From contig RQOL01000772.1 in assembly GCA_013076295.1 (NCBI GenBank), positions 3,377,087 to 3,441,086 on the forward strand: a DNA stretch of 64,000 nt, in the 5' to 3' direction. The DNA comes from Sanderia malayensis. Taxonomy: Eukaryota > Cnidaria > Scyphozoa > Semaeostomeae > Pelagiidae. Position 1 is the first letter of the stretch; the number at the start of each line of letters is the position of its first letter. The notes under the pieces are model-generated. The model searched no databases. It worked only from the letters and a program-made list of their open reading frames with translations, and was not told the origin of the DNA. Made by a program: the position numbers and the translations under genes. Shown here piece after piece: positions 36,379 to 47,400 of this stretch.

Positions 36379-37320
36379 CTAGGCCTGAGCACCATCAGAA
36401 CCCCCTTCACAGGTTGAGACGTCTTCGTTAAGAATATAAACAGGACTGATCTCTTTGCAGCTTGGTTTCACAGCAGATTTATTTTCTTGAATTTTTCGTT
36501 TCCTTGACCTCTTGACTTTAGTGTGTTTCTCACCGTTTTCGCCGACAGCAGTGGTGGGTGAGGCTGACAAGTCCTTGCCTTTGTGTGATTTTTCATGGTA
36601 ATTCAACTGACTTAACTGGACAAAGGCACGCTGACATCGAGAGCAAGTGTATGGCTTCTCACCTGTGTGAAGTCGTTCGTGCTGCATCACTTGACTCTTC
36701 TGTTTAAATGACTTATCGCAGAATGTACAAGCATACGGACGCTCTCCCGTGTGCACCCGTCGGTGCTGGATCAAATTGCTCATTTGCTTGAATGCTCTGT
36801 TGCATTCCTTGCACACGTGAGGCCTTTCTTTTGAGTGAGTTTTGAAATGGTTGTTCAAAGTTGTTTTCGACATGAAATCTTTTCCACACAAAGTGCATTT
36901 ATGACGGTTAGATAGATCACCATGGCTGCTCACAGCAGTAGCACTCACTGCTAGCTTTACACAACTACTTGACTTATCACTGAACTCTTGTTCAGTGCCA
37001 GAAGCTGGCACAGCAAACAATTGTTGCAGCAAGCTTTGATTGTCACAGCTCACACCACAAGGCTTGGATTGCTCCATTTTTAAGGTACTAGACGTAAAAT
37101 GCAATGGCAAACTTGCACTCACCCATTCCATGGAGCTTGAAGCTTGAATGCCATCATCAATTGTCTGATTAATCACATTATCTGCTGCATCAAGGTTCTG
37201 GTATTGTGTAGCATTATATTTTTCTTCATTCTCACTATCAAATTCTTCTTTCAAACTTGGTGGCATTTCCTCCATAACGTGTGTGATTTTACCTGGAAAA
37301 AGGCCACATTTACCAAACAT
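36379..37320 (-). CDS. C2H2 zinc-finger protein with four fingers
   Basis: A single open exon of about 313 codons. The N-terminal half has no known domain and is acidic (EEFDSENEEKYN). Then come four C2H2 fingers: CTLCGKDF...HFKTH, CKECNRAF...HRRVH, CTFCDKSF...HERLH and CSRCQRAF...HEKSH. The second, third and fourth are joined by TGE(R/K)P linkers typical of sequence-specific DNA-binding proteins. A basic stretch KVKRSRKRKIQE after the fingers is a likely nuclear signal. It is probably a transcription factor; orthology is not clear to me. The first ATG in frame is at 37,320. The frame is open a little further upstream without another ATG, so a 5' coding exon spliced near 37,335-37,345 is possible. 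Confidence 0.85.
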   Translation of the reverse strand: MFGKCGLFPGKITHVMEEMPPSLKEEFDSENEEKYNATQYQNLDAADNVINQTIDDGIQASSSMEWVSASLPLHFTSSTLKMEQSKPCGVSCDNQSLLQQLFAVPASGTEQEFSDKSSSCVKLAVSATAVSSHGDLSNRHKCTLCGKDFMSKTTLNNHFKTHSKERPHVCKECNRAFKQMSNLIQHRRVHTGERPYACTFCDKSFKQKSQVMQHERLHTGEKPYTCSRCQRAFVQLSQLNYHEKSHKGKDLSASPTTAVGENGEKHTKVKRSRKRKIQENKSAVKPSCKEISPVYILNEDVSTCEGGSDGAQA

Positions 37321-37329
37321 TTCATCCAC

Positions 37330-38208
37330 TCTCTCTGACTTACAAATTTTGTTAAATGTTTTAACATGTCAGTGCTTGAAGATTTGATGGGGACATTTGA
37401 AAAGTATTTCGATTTTGAAATCATTTGCAAAACCGATCCTTGATGAATTATGATAAAAAGGCAATTGGAGTTTGGAAGACTTACAGCCCTGACTTAGAAA
37501 TCATTGTCCCTGATGCGAATGTCACAGACTGAAGGAGGGGAGGGGCAATTCCAGTCAGACAAAGAGATCTCTGTCTACTTGCAATTGTGTTTCAAAAATG
37601 TCCTTCAAAAGCAACACAAATTTTCTTTAAAAAACCAACAACATTTTATAAGCTCAGCATTTTATTCGGACTACCGCTATTTTACTACAAGGCTCTGAAC
37701 AGTTAGCAAACACAATGCAATGTAATGTAGCACCCTGATTTGCAGAGCGGGCCTAAATGATTACAGCATCGCAAAGCTCCGAAAACACTCCTGTTCCTCT
37801 TCGTTGCAAACAAAAGTTTTAAAAAGCCATTTCATAGCAACACACAATCATTACCTTTCTTTATATGACTTTATACTTCGGGCTTGCTTTTCAAATAACT
37901 CTACATAATATATAGTTGGGTGGATAAAGCTTGCACACATGCAAGTTCACACAGTGGAAAGTTCATTGACGGACGAAAGCAAACAAACAAAACAACAAAA
38001 CAACCTCACACACTTGACAAGACGTTCTTCCCTCTGCGAAGGTTCCTTCTGCTGCGAAGGTCATATGGACTCAACGTACCCCCTACGGCCCCTACGTCAC
38101 TTAAATTTAAAGCGAGGCTATATCTAAATAATAACATCAATAAAAAGGATTTATGCACTTGCACTTCTGGCTTAAAATTATTTGCTTTAGTATCATTTTA
38201 TCAAACTT
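37330..38208. other. Intergenic, no gene seen
   Basis: Probable 5' flank of the minus-strand zinc-finger gene. No exon, tRNA or repeat recognised. The ~181-bp tandem repeat begins at its right end. Confidence 0.4.
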
Positions 38209-38304
38209 AAACTGATCACGTTGAGACAATTCCCAGCTTTCTATGAGTAATGGCTCGTGGACCCGGATTTCCCGCGGATATCTATTTAAATTTTCTATCA
38301 TCCA
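38209..38304. repeat. ~181-bp tandem repeat, left fragment interrupted by the Foldback-like element
   Basis: Contains the monomer landmarks ATCACGTTGAGACAATTCCC, CGTGGACCCGGATTTCCCGC and TATTTAAA, and stops at ATCATCCA. The same monomer resumes after the inserted element at 43,189. Confidence 0.85.
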
Positions 38305-38446
38305 GGCTAAGACTTCATATAAGAATATCCTAAGGCCCTGAAATATATATCGGACGAACCATATATGGTACTACCATGTATATGTATGGTATAGTATAGT
38401 GTAGTAGTATAGTACCTGTATACTACTATAGTATACCGATACGTCC

Positions 38447-40085
38447 CAGTTATCCTAGTTGTCCTAGCTGACCTAGTTGTCCTAACTGTCCTAACTGACC
38501 TAGTTGTCCTAGTTATCCTAGCTGTCCTAGTTATCCTAGCTGTCCTAGTTATCCTAACTGTCCTAACTGTCCTAGTTGTCCTAACTGTCCTAGTTATCCT
38601 AGCTGTCCTAGTTATCCTAACTGTCCTAACTGTCCTAGTTATCCTAACTGTCCTAGTTATCCTAGCTGTCCTAGTTATCCTAGCTGTCCTAGTTATCCTA
38701 ACTGTCCTAACTGTCCTAGTTGTCCTAGTTATCCTAGCTGTCCTAGCTGTCCTAGTTATCCTAACTGTCCTAGTTGTCCTAGTTATCCTAGTTATCCTAA
38801 CTGTCCTAGTTATCCTAACTGTCCTAGTTATCCTAGCTGTCCTAGTTATCCTAGCTGTCCTAGTTATCCTAGCTGTCCTAGTTATCCTAACTGTCCTAAC
38901 TGTCCTAGTTGTCCTAGTTATCCTAGCTGTCCTAGTTATCCTAGCTGTCCTAGTTATCCTAACTGTCCTAACTGTCCTAGTTGTCCTAACTGTCCTAGTT
39001 ATCCTAGCTGTCCTAGTTATCCTAACTGTCCTAACTGTCCTAGTTATCCTAACTGTCCTAGTTATCCTAACTGTCCTAGTTATCCTAGCTGTCCTAGTTA
39101 TCCTAGCTGTCCTAGTTATCCTAACTGTCCTAACTGTCCTAGTTGTCCTAGTTATCCTAGCTGTCCTAACTGTCCTAGTTGTCCTAGTTATCCTAGCTGT
39201 CCTAGTTATCCTAACTGTCCTAGTTGTCCTAACTGTCCTAGTTATCCTAGCTGTCCTAGTTATCCCAGCTGTCCTAGTTATCCTAGCTGTCCTAGTTATC
39301 CTAACTGTCCTAACTGTCCTAGTTGTCCTTGTTATCCTAGCTGTCCTAGTTATCCTAGCTGTCCTAGTTATCCTAACTGTCCTAACTGTCCTAGTTGTCC
39401 TAGTTATCCTAACTGTCCTAACTGTCCTAGTTGTCCTAGTTATCCTAGCTGTCCTAGTTATCCTAACTGTCCTAACTGTCCTAGTTGTCCTAGTTATCCT
39501 AGCTGTCCTAACTGTCCTAGTTGTCCTAGTTATCCTAACTGTCCTAGTTATCCTAACTGTCCTAGTTATCCTAACTGTCCTAGTTGTCCTAACTGTCCTA
39601 GTTATCCTAGCTGTCCTAGTTATCCTAGCTGTCCTAGTTATCCTAGCTGTCCTAGTTATCCTAACTGTCCTAACTGTCCTAGTTGTCCTAGTTATCCTAG
39701 CTGTCCTAGTTATCCTAGCTGTCCTAGTTATCCTAACTGTCCTAACTGTCCTAGTTGTCCTAACTGTCCTAGTTATCCTAGCTGTCCTAGTTATCCTAAC
39801 TGTCCTAACTGTCCTAGTTATCCTAACTGTCCTAGTTATCCTAGCTGTCCTAGTTATCCTAGCTGTCCTAGTTATCCTAACTGTCCTAACTGTCCTAGTT
39901 GTCCTAGTTATCCTAGCTGTCCTAGTTATCCTAGCTGTCCTAGTTATCCTAACTGTCCTAACTGTCCTAGTTGTCCTAGTTATCCTAACTGTCCTAACTG
40001 TCCTAGTTGTCCTAGTTATCCTAGCTGTCCTAGTTATCCTAACTGTCCTAGTTATCCTAACTGTCCTAACTGTCCTAGTTGTCCT
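38447..40085 (+). repeat. 9-bp satellite array, left arm
   Basis: About 182 copies of TCCTAG(T/C)T(A/G)-type 9-mers (main variants TCCTAGTTA, TCCTAGCTG, TCCTAACTG, TCCTAGTTG), with higher-order blocks that recur along the array. Confidence 0.95.
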
Positions 40086-41264
40086 TATTGTTCATCACAA
40101 CCTTGCTACTGATACCACAAAACAGTGCATTTGAGTGAGTGATAAATGGTCACCATTCCCATGGTCGTTGGAATTTTTCTTGGTGTCCCATAGATGGAGA
40201 ATCAAATTATAATTTTCCAATGAACGTCTATGCTTTAGCACGATATTCATTGGTTTCTTTACTGATATTCCACTGAAAGGTGTTCATTGCAGGCTCTTGG
40301 AATTCAATAAGATATTCAACGTTTATTTTTTTGTTCATTTTTTTTGTTTAGCAAGGGCGCTTTGGATTTATATCCAAACTGAACTGTTATCTAGCCCTAC
40401 ACTGAAAAGTTTAAGGCTTTTAGTTTCAGTTGCATCATAGGCAAAATGGTTCCATCAATTGCATTGACACCGGGCCTTGAACACAAAGTTTCTGAATAGT
40501 GTAATGTCTGCTTTTTATAGATTATAATCTGTATTGATTATCAATGGGTTTATGTCAGTACCGGGAGCAATTAATGAATATAGGTCTTATCTTTACTATG
40601 TGTATTTGTCATGATATTTATTTGCAGGTCGGTCGTGACGACCTGCAATAATTTATGTTCAATATAGCTATATGCACTTTTTCGCGTGCATTGCACATTG
40701 TGGTAAAGCTCCGGTATTCCTACAGCATTATTTCACATGTACATCTACATGTAAATAGCCATGCTCATTACAATCACAAACTTTATAGCCATTATAACCA
40801 TTTACTCCAAAACTTAAAACATAGTATTTTCTCTCCATTGCATCAGCTAGTTGCATTTCGTTTGTAATCTCTAGCAATATGTAGTTTCCTAAAAGGTAAC
40901 ATATTTTATCCTCTAATCACTAACAAAATTGTGCGTAATACCCAATTTTTGGGTTTTGTACTTTATTTGATAGATAGTTGGATAAAATGGCCAAAAAAGT
41001 AACCCCTTTGAACATATAATTTTGTATACAAAATTGATCTTAACAAACAACTTTCGGGGGTTTCTACTGTACAATATTTAGCTCAAAAGGTATCTTGTGC
41101 AAAAATGTTTTGTAATTTTATTGACTTATTTTTGAGCAGTTGTGATTTCAAAACTTCTGGTCGCGAAACCTACTGTTATAAGATTTTTTTGAAAATTGAC
41201 AACGTTGAAAATTAGAAATAACAAGAACAAAACAATAATTAAACAAGATGTTTAAAGTGGATAG
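40086..41264. other. Loop of the Foldback-like element
   Basis: About 1.18 kb of AT-rich single-copy sequence. The longest frame is 70 codons with no recognisable similarity. A 10-bp hairpin (TTGCAGGTCG ... CGACCTGCAA) is at 40,622-40,648. No transposase seen. Confidence 0.6.
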
Positions 41265-43051
41265 CTATAGGACAACTAAGACAGTTAGGACAGCTAGGAT
41301 AACTAGGACAGTTAGGACAACTAGGACAACTAGGACAACTAGGATAACTAGGACAGCTAGGACAGCTAGGATAACTAGGACAGCTAGGACAACTAGGATA
41401 ACTAGGACAACTAGGATAACTAGGACAACTAGGATAACTAGGACAGCTAGGACAACTAGGACAGTTAGGACAACTAGGACAGCTAGGACAACTAGGACAG
41501 TTAGGACAACTAGGACAGCTAGGACAACTAGGACAGTTAGGACAACTAGGACAGCTAGGACAACTAGGACAACTATGACAACTAGGATAACTAGGACAGC
41601 TAGGATAACTAGGACAGCTAGGATAACTAGGACAGTTAGGATCACTAGGACAACTAGGACAGTTAGGACAGCTAGGACAGCTAGGACAGCTAGGACAACT
41701 AGGATAACTAGGACGGCTAGGATATCTAGGACAGCTAGGACAGCTAGGACAGCTAGGACAACTAGGACAACTAGGACAGTTAGGACAGCTAGGATAACTA
41801 GGACAGCTAGGACAATTAGGACAACTAGGATAACTAGGACAGCTAGGACAACTAGGATAACTAGGACAACTAGGATAACTAGGACAACTAGGATAACTAG
41901 GACAGTTAGGATAACTAGGACAACTAGGACAACTAGGACAACTAGGACAACTAGGATAACTAGGACAGCTAGGATAACTAGGACAGTTAGGATAACTAGG
42001 ACAGCTAGGATAACTAGGACAACTAGGATAACTAGGACAGCTAGGATAACTAGGACAGTTAGGATAACTAGGACAACTAGGACAGTTAGGACAGCTAGGA
42101 CAGCTAGGACAACTAGGATAACTAGGACAGCTAGGATATCTAGGACAGCTAGGACAGCTAGGACAACTAGGACAACTAGGACAGTTAGGACAGCTAGGAT
42201 AACTAGGACAGCTAGGATAACTAGGACAACTAGGATAACTAGGACAGCTAGGATAACTAGGACAGTTAGGATAACTAGGACAACTAGGACAGTAAGGACA
42301 GCTAGGACAGCTAGGACAGCTAGGACAGCTAGGACAACTAGGATAACTAGGACAGCTAGGATATCTAGGACAGCTAGGACAGCTAGGATAACTAGGACAA
42401 CTAGGATAACTAGGACAGCTAGGATAACTAGGACAGTTAGGATAACTAGGACAACTAGGACAGTTAGGACAGCTAGGACAGCTAGGACAGCTAGGACAAC
42501 TAGGATAACTAGGACAGCTAGGATATCTAGGACAGCTAGGACAGCTAGGACAACTAGGACAGTTAGGACAGCTAGGACAGCTAGGACAACTAGGATAACT
42601 AGGACAGCTAGGATATCTAGGACAGCTAGGACAGCTAGGACAACTAGGACAGTTAGGACAGCTAGGATAACTAGGACAGCTAGGACAACTAGGACAACTA
42701 GGATAACTAGGACAGCTAGGACAACTAGGATAACTAGGACAGCTAGGATATCTAGGACAGCTAGGACAGCTAGGACAACTAGGACAACTAGGACAGTTAG
42801 GACAGCTAGGATAACTAGGACAGCTAGGATAACTAGGACAGTTAGGATAACTAGGACAGCTAGGATAACTAGGACAACTAGGATAACTAGGACAGCTAGG
42901 ATAACTAGGACAGTTAGGATAACTAGGACAACTAGGACAGTTAGGACAGCTAGGACAGCTAGGACAACTAGGATAACTAGGACAGCTAGGATATCTAGGA
43001 CAGCTAGGACAGCTAGGACAGTTAGGATAACTAGGACAACTAGGATAACTG
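41265..43051 (-). repeat. 9-bp satellite array, right arm
   Basis: About 198 copies of the complementary 9-mers (AGGACAACT, AGGATAACT, AGGACAGCT, AGGACAGTT). It is about 16 units longer than the left array, so the arms differ in copy number. Translation gives Thr-Arg-Thr tripeptides for about 600 codons; I do not regard this as a gene. Confidence 0.95.
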
Positions 43052-43188
43052 GGACGTATCGGTATACTATAGTAGTATACAGGTACTATACTACTATACT
43101 ATACCATACATATACATGGTAGTACCATATATGGTTCGTCCGATATATATTTCAGGGCCTTAGGATATTCTTACATGAAGTCCTTGCC

Positions 43189-43886
43189 ATCATCCATGAA
43201 GTAGGTACTGAAAAAATCAAATTTTGAAATAAACTGAAAAATGACCCACAAGGAGTGCAATTATACTAAATAGGTCCTACTGGTCACGTTGAGACAATTC
43301 CTAGCTCTCTAGGAGAAATGGTTCCAATTTTAGTGGAGGCAGATCGCCCGCGGATAGCCATTTACACTTTCCATCATACATGAAAAAGATACTGAAAAAA
43401 TCAAATTTTGAAATAGACTGAAAAATGACTCGTAAGGAGTCGAATTATACTAAATAGGTCCCACTGATCACGTTGAGACAATTCCCAGCTCCCTAGGAGT
43501 AATGGTTTCGTGGACCCAGATTTCCCGCGGATAGCTATTTAAACTGTCCATCATCCATGAAGTAGGTATTGAAAAAAATCAAATTTTGAAATAAACTGAA
43601 AAATAACCCACAAGGAGTGCAATTATACTAAATAAGTCCTACTGATCACGTTGAGACAATTCCCAGCTCTCTAGGAGAAATGGTTCAAATTTTAGTGGAG
43701 GCAGATCGCCCGCGGATAGCCATTTACACTTTCCATCATACATGAAGTAGGTACTGAAAAAATCAAATTTTAAAATAGACTGAAAAATGATTCATAAGGA
43801 GTCGAATTATACTAAATAGGTCCTACCGATCACGATGAGACAATCCCCAGCTCTCTACGAGCAATGGTTCAAATTTTAGTAGCTAT
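43189..43886. repeat. ~181-bp tandem repeat array
   Basis: Monomers of 178-184 bp, with the landmark TCACG(T/A)TGAGACAAT at 43,284, 43,468, 43,646 and 43,830. Each contains CGCGGATAGC, CATCAT(C/A)CATGAA and AAATCAAATTTT. The first, split monomer continues from 38,304 across the inserted element. The last copy breaks off at about 43,886. Confidence 0.9.
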
Positions 43887-44418
43887 TTAAAATTTACTTC
43901 CTTCCCCGTATTTCCTCGCTTTGAATCCGAGGCAGATTCAATATTAATGACAAAATAAACAAACATTTTCGTGAGGAATGAGCAGCTGTTTGGGCATTTG
44001 ACTTGAAGTTAATTTATTATGAAAATCATAATTGCGTTGCGTCGGAAAGTACAAGAGCACAACAGCTGATTTTTCTGAGGTTCGTTTACGCCCTTGATTT
44101 AGCATATTTTTCTCTCAATTGCCTTAGATTAAAGTAATATGACACGGACATTTTTCTTTAGATTCCGTCTTCTTGATAGGTTTATACATTTTTTTTCTTC
44201 GCACACCACACTGCAATGTTTCTTAAATTTCGAAAACTATTCCTATATTCTAAGAATTATTTGCTCTGGTTAATAGGCCTATTTGCATTTTTATTACTGC
44301 CTTGACGTGTTGTAATATTTAGCCATTCTGATTTGCTTTTTGTAATTGTTATGTGTCAGGTCATATTCATAAAGAGAAACTGGGTGTTTTAGCTATAACT
44401 ATTCTGCGATAATGGAAT
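43887..44418. other. 5' flank of the MPHOSPH9-like gene
   Basis: AT-rich sequence with no recognised exon or repeat. It may hold the promoter or further 5' exons of the coiled-coil gene. Confidence 0.35.
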
Positions 44419-47400
44419 ATGGACAGACGGATCACTGGATACTCAAAATATTTGGTAGAAAAGGCGTGCATTGATGCATACTTATGGATTATCAACAGCA
44501 GTTTGAATACACTGTGTATTTCAGAAAACACAGATAGAGTGGAAACTTTGATCAATGACAACAACGATAAGTATTTGAGATTAACGTGTGAATCGGATAA
44601 CGCAAACATGACAGATAGTTCCTGGACATATGGCATCAAATCATCAAATGTCTCTATGGGTGATGATAATGCTGGCGTCAATGAGACAATGAAAATAACT
44701 GCTTCTAGTTGCATCAGCAATAAAGGTATTAAAAAACCCTGCCTCTCATTTGAAATGAATCATAAGAAGAAAAATTAATTTCATACTGACTCTTCTGGAT
44801 AATTGCAACAAACCTCCTAAATCCAGCTATGTATACATTCCTTTGAATAAATTTTGGCTAAGTATTGTTTTTTTTCCAATAGAGGACAATGAATTAAAGC
44901 AAGCATCAACCCAACCTGAAGAAACAACACTAGAAAAACCATTGGAGAGTAGCCAAATTCCCAAGATATCTCACTCAACACCAATAAGGAATCACACTAA
45001 GGATTACCAGTTCGACCTGAGTCGTATTGAGGGCCAAGTGGGGTCACACAAAGCTGGTGCAAGGAGAAATCTCTCTTCAAATCTTGGGGTTATTATCGGT
45101 GATATCACTGGAAACACAGCTGGTGCTAAGCTGAATGATGATGGCATTAATTTGGATGTACTGAACAAGCAAAAGTCAGTGGAATTAGGACAGGATGTTG
45201 ACGCAAGCGAGATTAGACAAACATGGAGTCAATCGTCATCAAAACCATCAACTCTTGAATTGGTTGATTTGGAGTCATTAGATTCGGAATCAGAGAGTGA
45301 AAAATCCTGTGGCAAGACAGAGTGAGTGACCTATAAATTATAAAATACACTTTTAATCCAGATTTTAGCACCAATAGTATCTTAGTAGTAGTAGTAATGG
45401 TAGTAGTAGTAGTAGTAGTAGTAGTGGCAATAGTAGCAGTAGCATTAGTAATACAGTTAAATCTCACTATTTTGAACCCGGTTATCTCCAACAACTCACT
45501 ATCTCAAACAGATTCCCACTTCCCCTTGTTCTCTATTTTGGTGGATTTAGTTCAGATATCTCGAACTCCCGCTATGTCAATCAAATGTTCATTTTCCCTA
45601 TGAGTTCAAGATAGCAAGAGTCGACTCTAGTTGTGGTTATAGTAATAATAGCAGTAGTTTGTCACAGCAAGTCACTTGCATGCTTTGGACTCACATTGTT
45701 CCTGTTGTTATCCAGGGAAATGGTGAAGGACCTTGAAAGTCATCATTCAAGAGAAATCGAAGAAATTAGAATGTTCTACGAGACTGAAATTAAAAAGCTT
45801 TTGCGAGAAAAGGACAACCTCATCAGGCAAAGCAACACAAAAAATAGCAACAACAACATTGCATCAAGCCCCGCAACCAGTATCATCAACTTGAAATATT
45901 TGGAAGAAATAAAAAACGAACTGGAAAAAAGATGCCAGCAGTACGAGTTGCGCAATAGACAGCTGATTCTGAAAGTCGATGGACTGAGCAGAAGTTGCTT
46001 CGAATCAGAAAGGAGATGCAGAGTGCTGGAAACAGACAAGAGCATTTTGCAAGAGAGATGCTACAAGGCTGACCAAGAGAAGAGAAAAGCCCACGAAGAG
46101 TTGTACAAGGCACAAGACATGCTGAACAAATCTTTGGGGTATTTTAAGCCGTATTCAATGTGTAGCCTTGCTTATTATAGTTCTCAATCTGCAGCCTCGC
46201 TTGCCAATTTTTGAAGAGATAGGTGTCTGGCTGGGGTTGCACTGATTTGTGCCATCCATCTAATTCGCAATATTCTCAAAATCACAAGCTTGTTAACAAG
46301 CAGAACATTTAATATAAAAGCAACAATAACTCTTCTATCTAACACGGGTTCACTACGCCCTTCCTCTACCTGATCCCAGTCTCCTTCCCTAAACGAAGCT
46401 ATAGTGACTTCATTCTGTTCAGGATGAACTTGTACGTGATGTTGTTAGAAGAGATACGTATTCTATTTTCACAGCTCAAGACGAGAGGTGGAAGACGAGC
46501 TTCTCAAGTTGAAGCGAAGAGAGGTGTGGCTGTGTTTTGTAACCTTCCATCCTCCTCTTATTTGTATGCAAAGCTCCTGTTCTCTGAGCCTTCGATATCC
46601 TGTCATTTATTCTCAGAACTTTAGAATAATCTTTCATTTTTCTTCTCGTTCTAGATCAACTCTGAATCGAAACTGAGTGATTCGAACTATGCCTTGAAAG
46701 ATCTGCGCGATGATTTGAGCAGCTCGAGACGAGACTGCGAGGAGAAGAATGACGTCATCAGAAAACTCACAGCCCAACGGGATGAAATGCAAGAAAATCT
46801 GAGCGACGCATTACGCCAGGTTTGCTTAATGTATTTTCGACTCCAGTGAAAAACTGTGTCTTCTGAGGGTCTCTAAGGGTTCTAAGCTCCAGGGCTCCAC
46901 ACTTTTAAAATGATGGGCTCCAGGGCTCTAGAGGCCCCCTTAGGGACCCTCTCTTCTGGTTTTAAAAATAAGAACTGCAAGGGTGTGTATTGTATCAGCA
47001 TAATCACTGTGATAAGTGAGTATATGTTTGATCGATTCATTCCACAGATAAGCAGACTGGAAGAGGCATCTTCTCAACGTTCATCAGAAAAGAACTTGTT
47101 CCAAAAGGTATGCGAATAGTGAAACAGCTCTTACACGTATAAATACCACCAACGTTCAGTGACTTAAGGCACGAAGATACTAATACCAGGTGTAAACTTC
47201 GGTGTATCATTAGCAATTGGTTTTATCTCCATGCATTGCTATCATTTGTGTATCGCTGACTGATGCAGTATGAAACGTGATAGGAGTATATATGTCATGA
47301 ATTCATCGTCTTTTACAGCTCCTTGAAGAGTACGAGATGCTGTACAACCAACACCAAAGAATCAGGGTCGGTATCTGACAAATAGCTTGACAATACCTTG

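Larger units (their letters stand above)
38305..43188. mobile_element. 4.9-kb Foldback/TU-like element: inverted 9-bp satellite arrays around a 1.2-kb loop
   Basis: Outer arms (38,305-38,446 and 43,052-43,188) are near-perfect reverse complements, with ends GGCTAAGACTTCATATAAG and the complement CTTACATGAAGTCCTTGCC. Inside each arm is an array of a 9-bp unit: TCCTAGTTA and variants at 38,447-40,085 (about 182 units) and the complementary TAACTAGGA at 41,265-43,051 (about 198 units). The loop, 40,086-41,264, is single-copy with no convincing gene. ATCATCCA flanks both ends (38,297-38,304 and 43,189-43,196), an 8-bp target-site duplication, and removing the element restores one continuous tandem-repeat monomer. 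Long inverted repeats built from short tandem repeats are the hallmark of Drosophila Foldback and sea urchin TU elements. It must be mobilised in trans, if at all. A 624-codon frame over the right array is a by-product of the 9-bp period. Confidence 0.85.

Noticed and set aside
38447..43051. CRISPR-like array or telomeric repeat
   Set aside because: The 9-bp units are contiguous with no spacers, internal to the chromosome and inverted around a loop; the unit is not a telomere motif.
41248..43122. A 624-codon ORF made of Thr-Arg-Thr/Ala-Arg-Thr/Ile-Thr-Arg repeats
   Set aside because: It lies on a 9-bp satellite; a 9-bp period keeps one frame open automatically, the opposite strand is open too, and the same array occurs inverted on the other side of the loop. 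No protein-like composition.
44843..45325. Independent gene starting at 44,843
   Set aside because: The frame is an internal exon (44,883-45,321) that joins in phase with exons on both sides.
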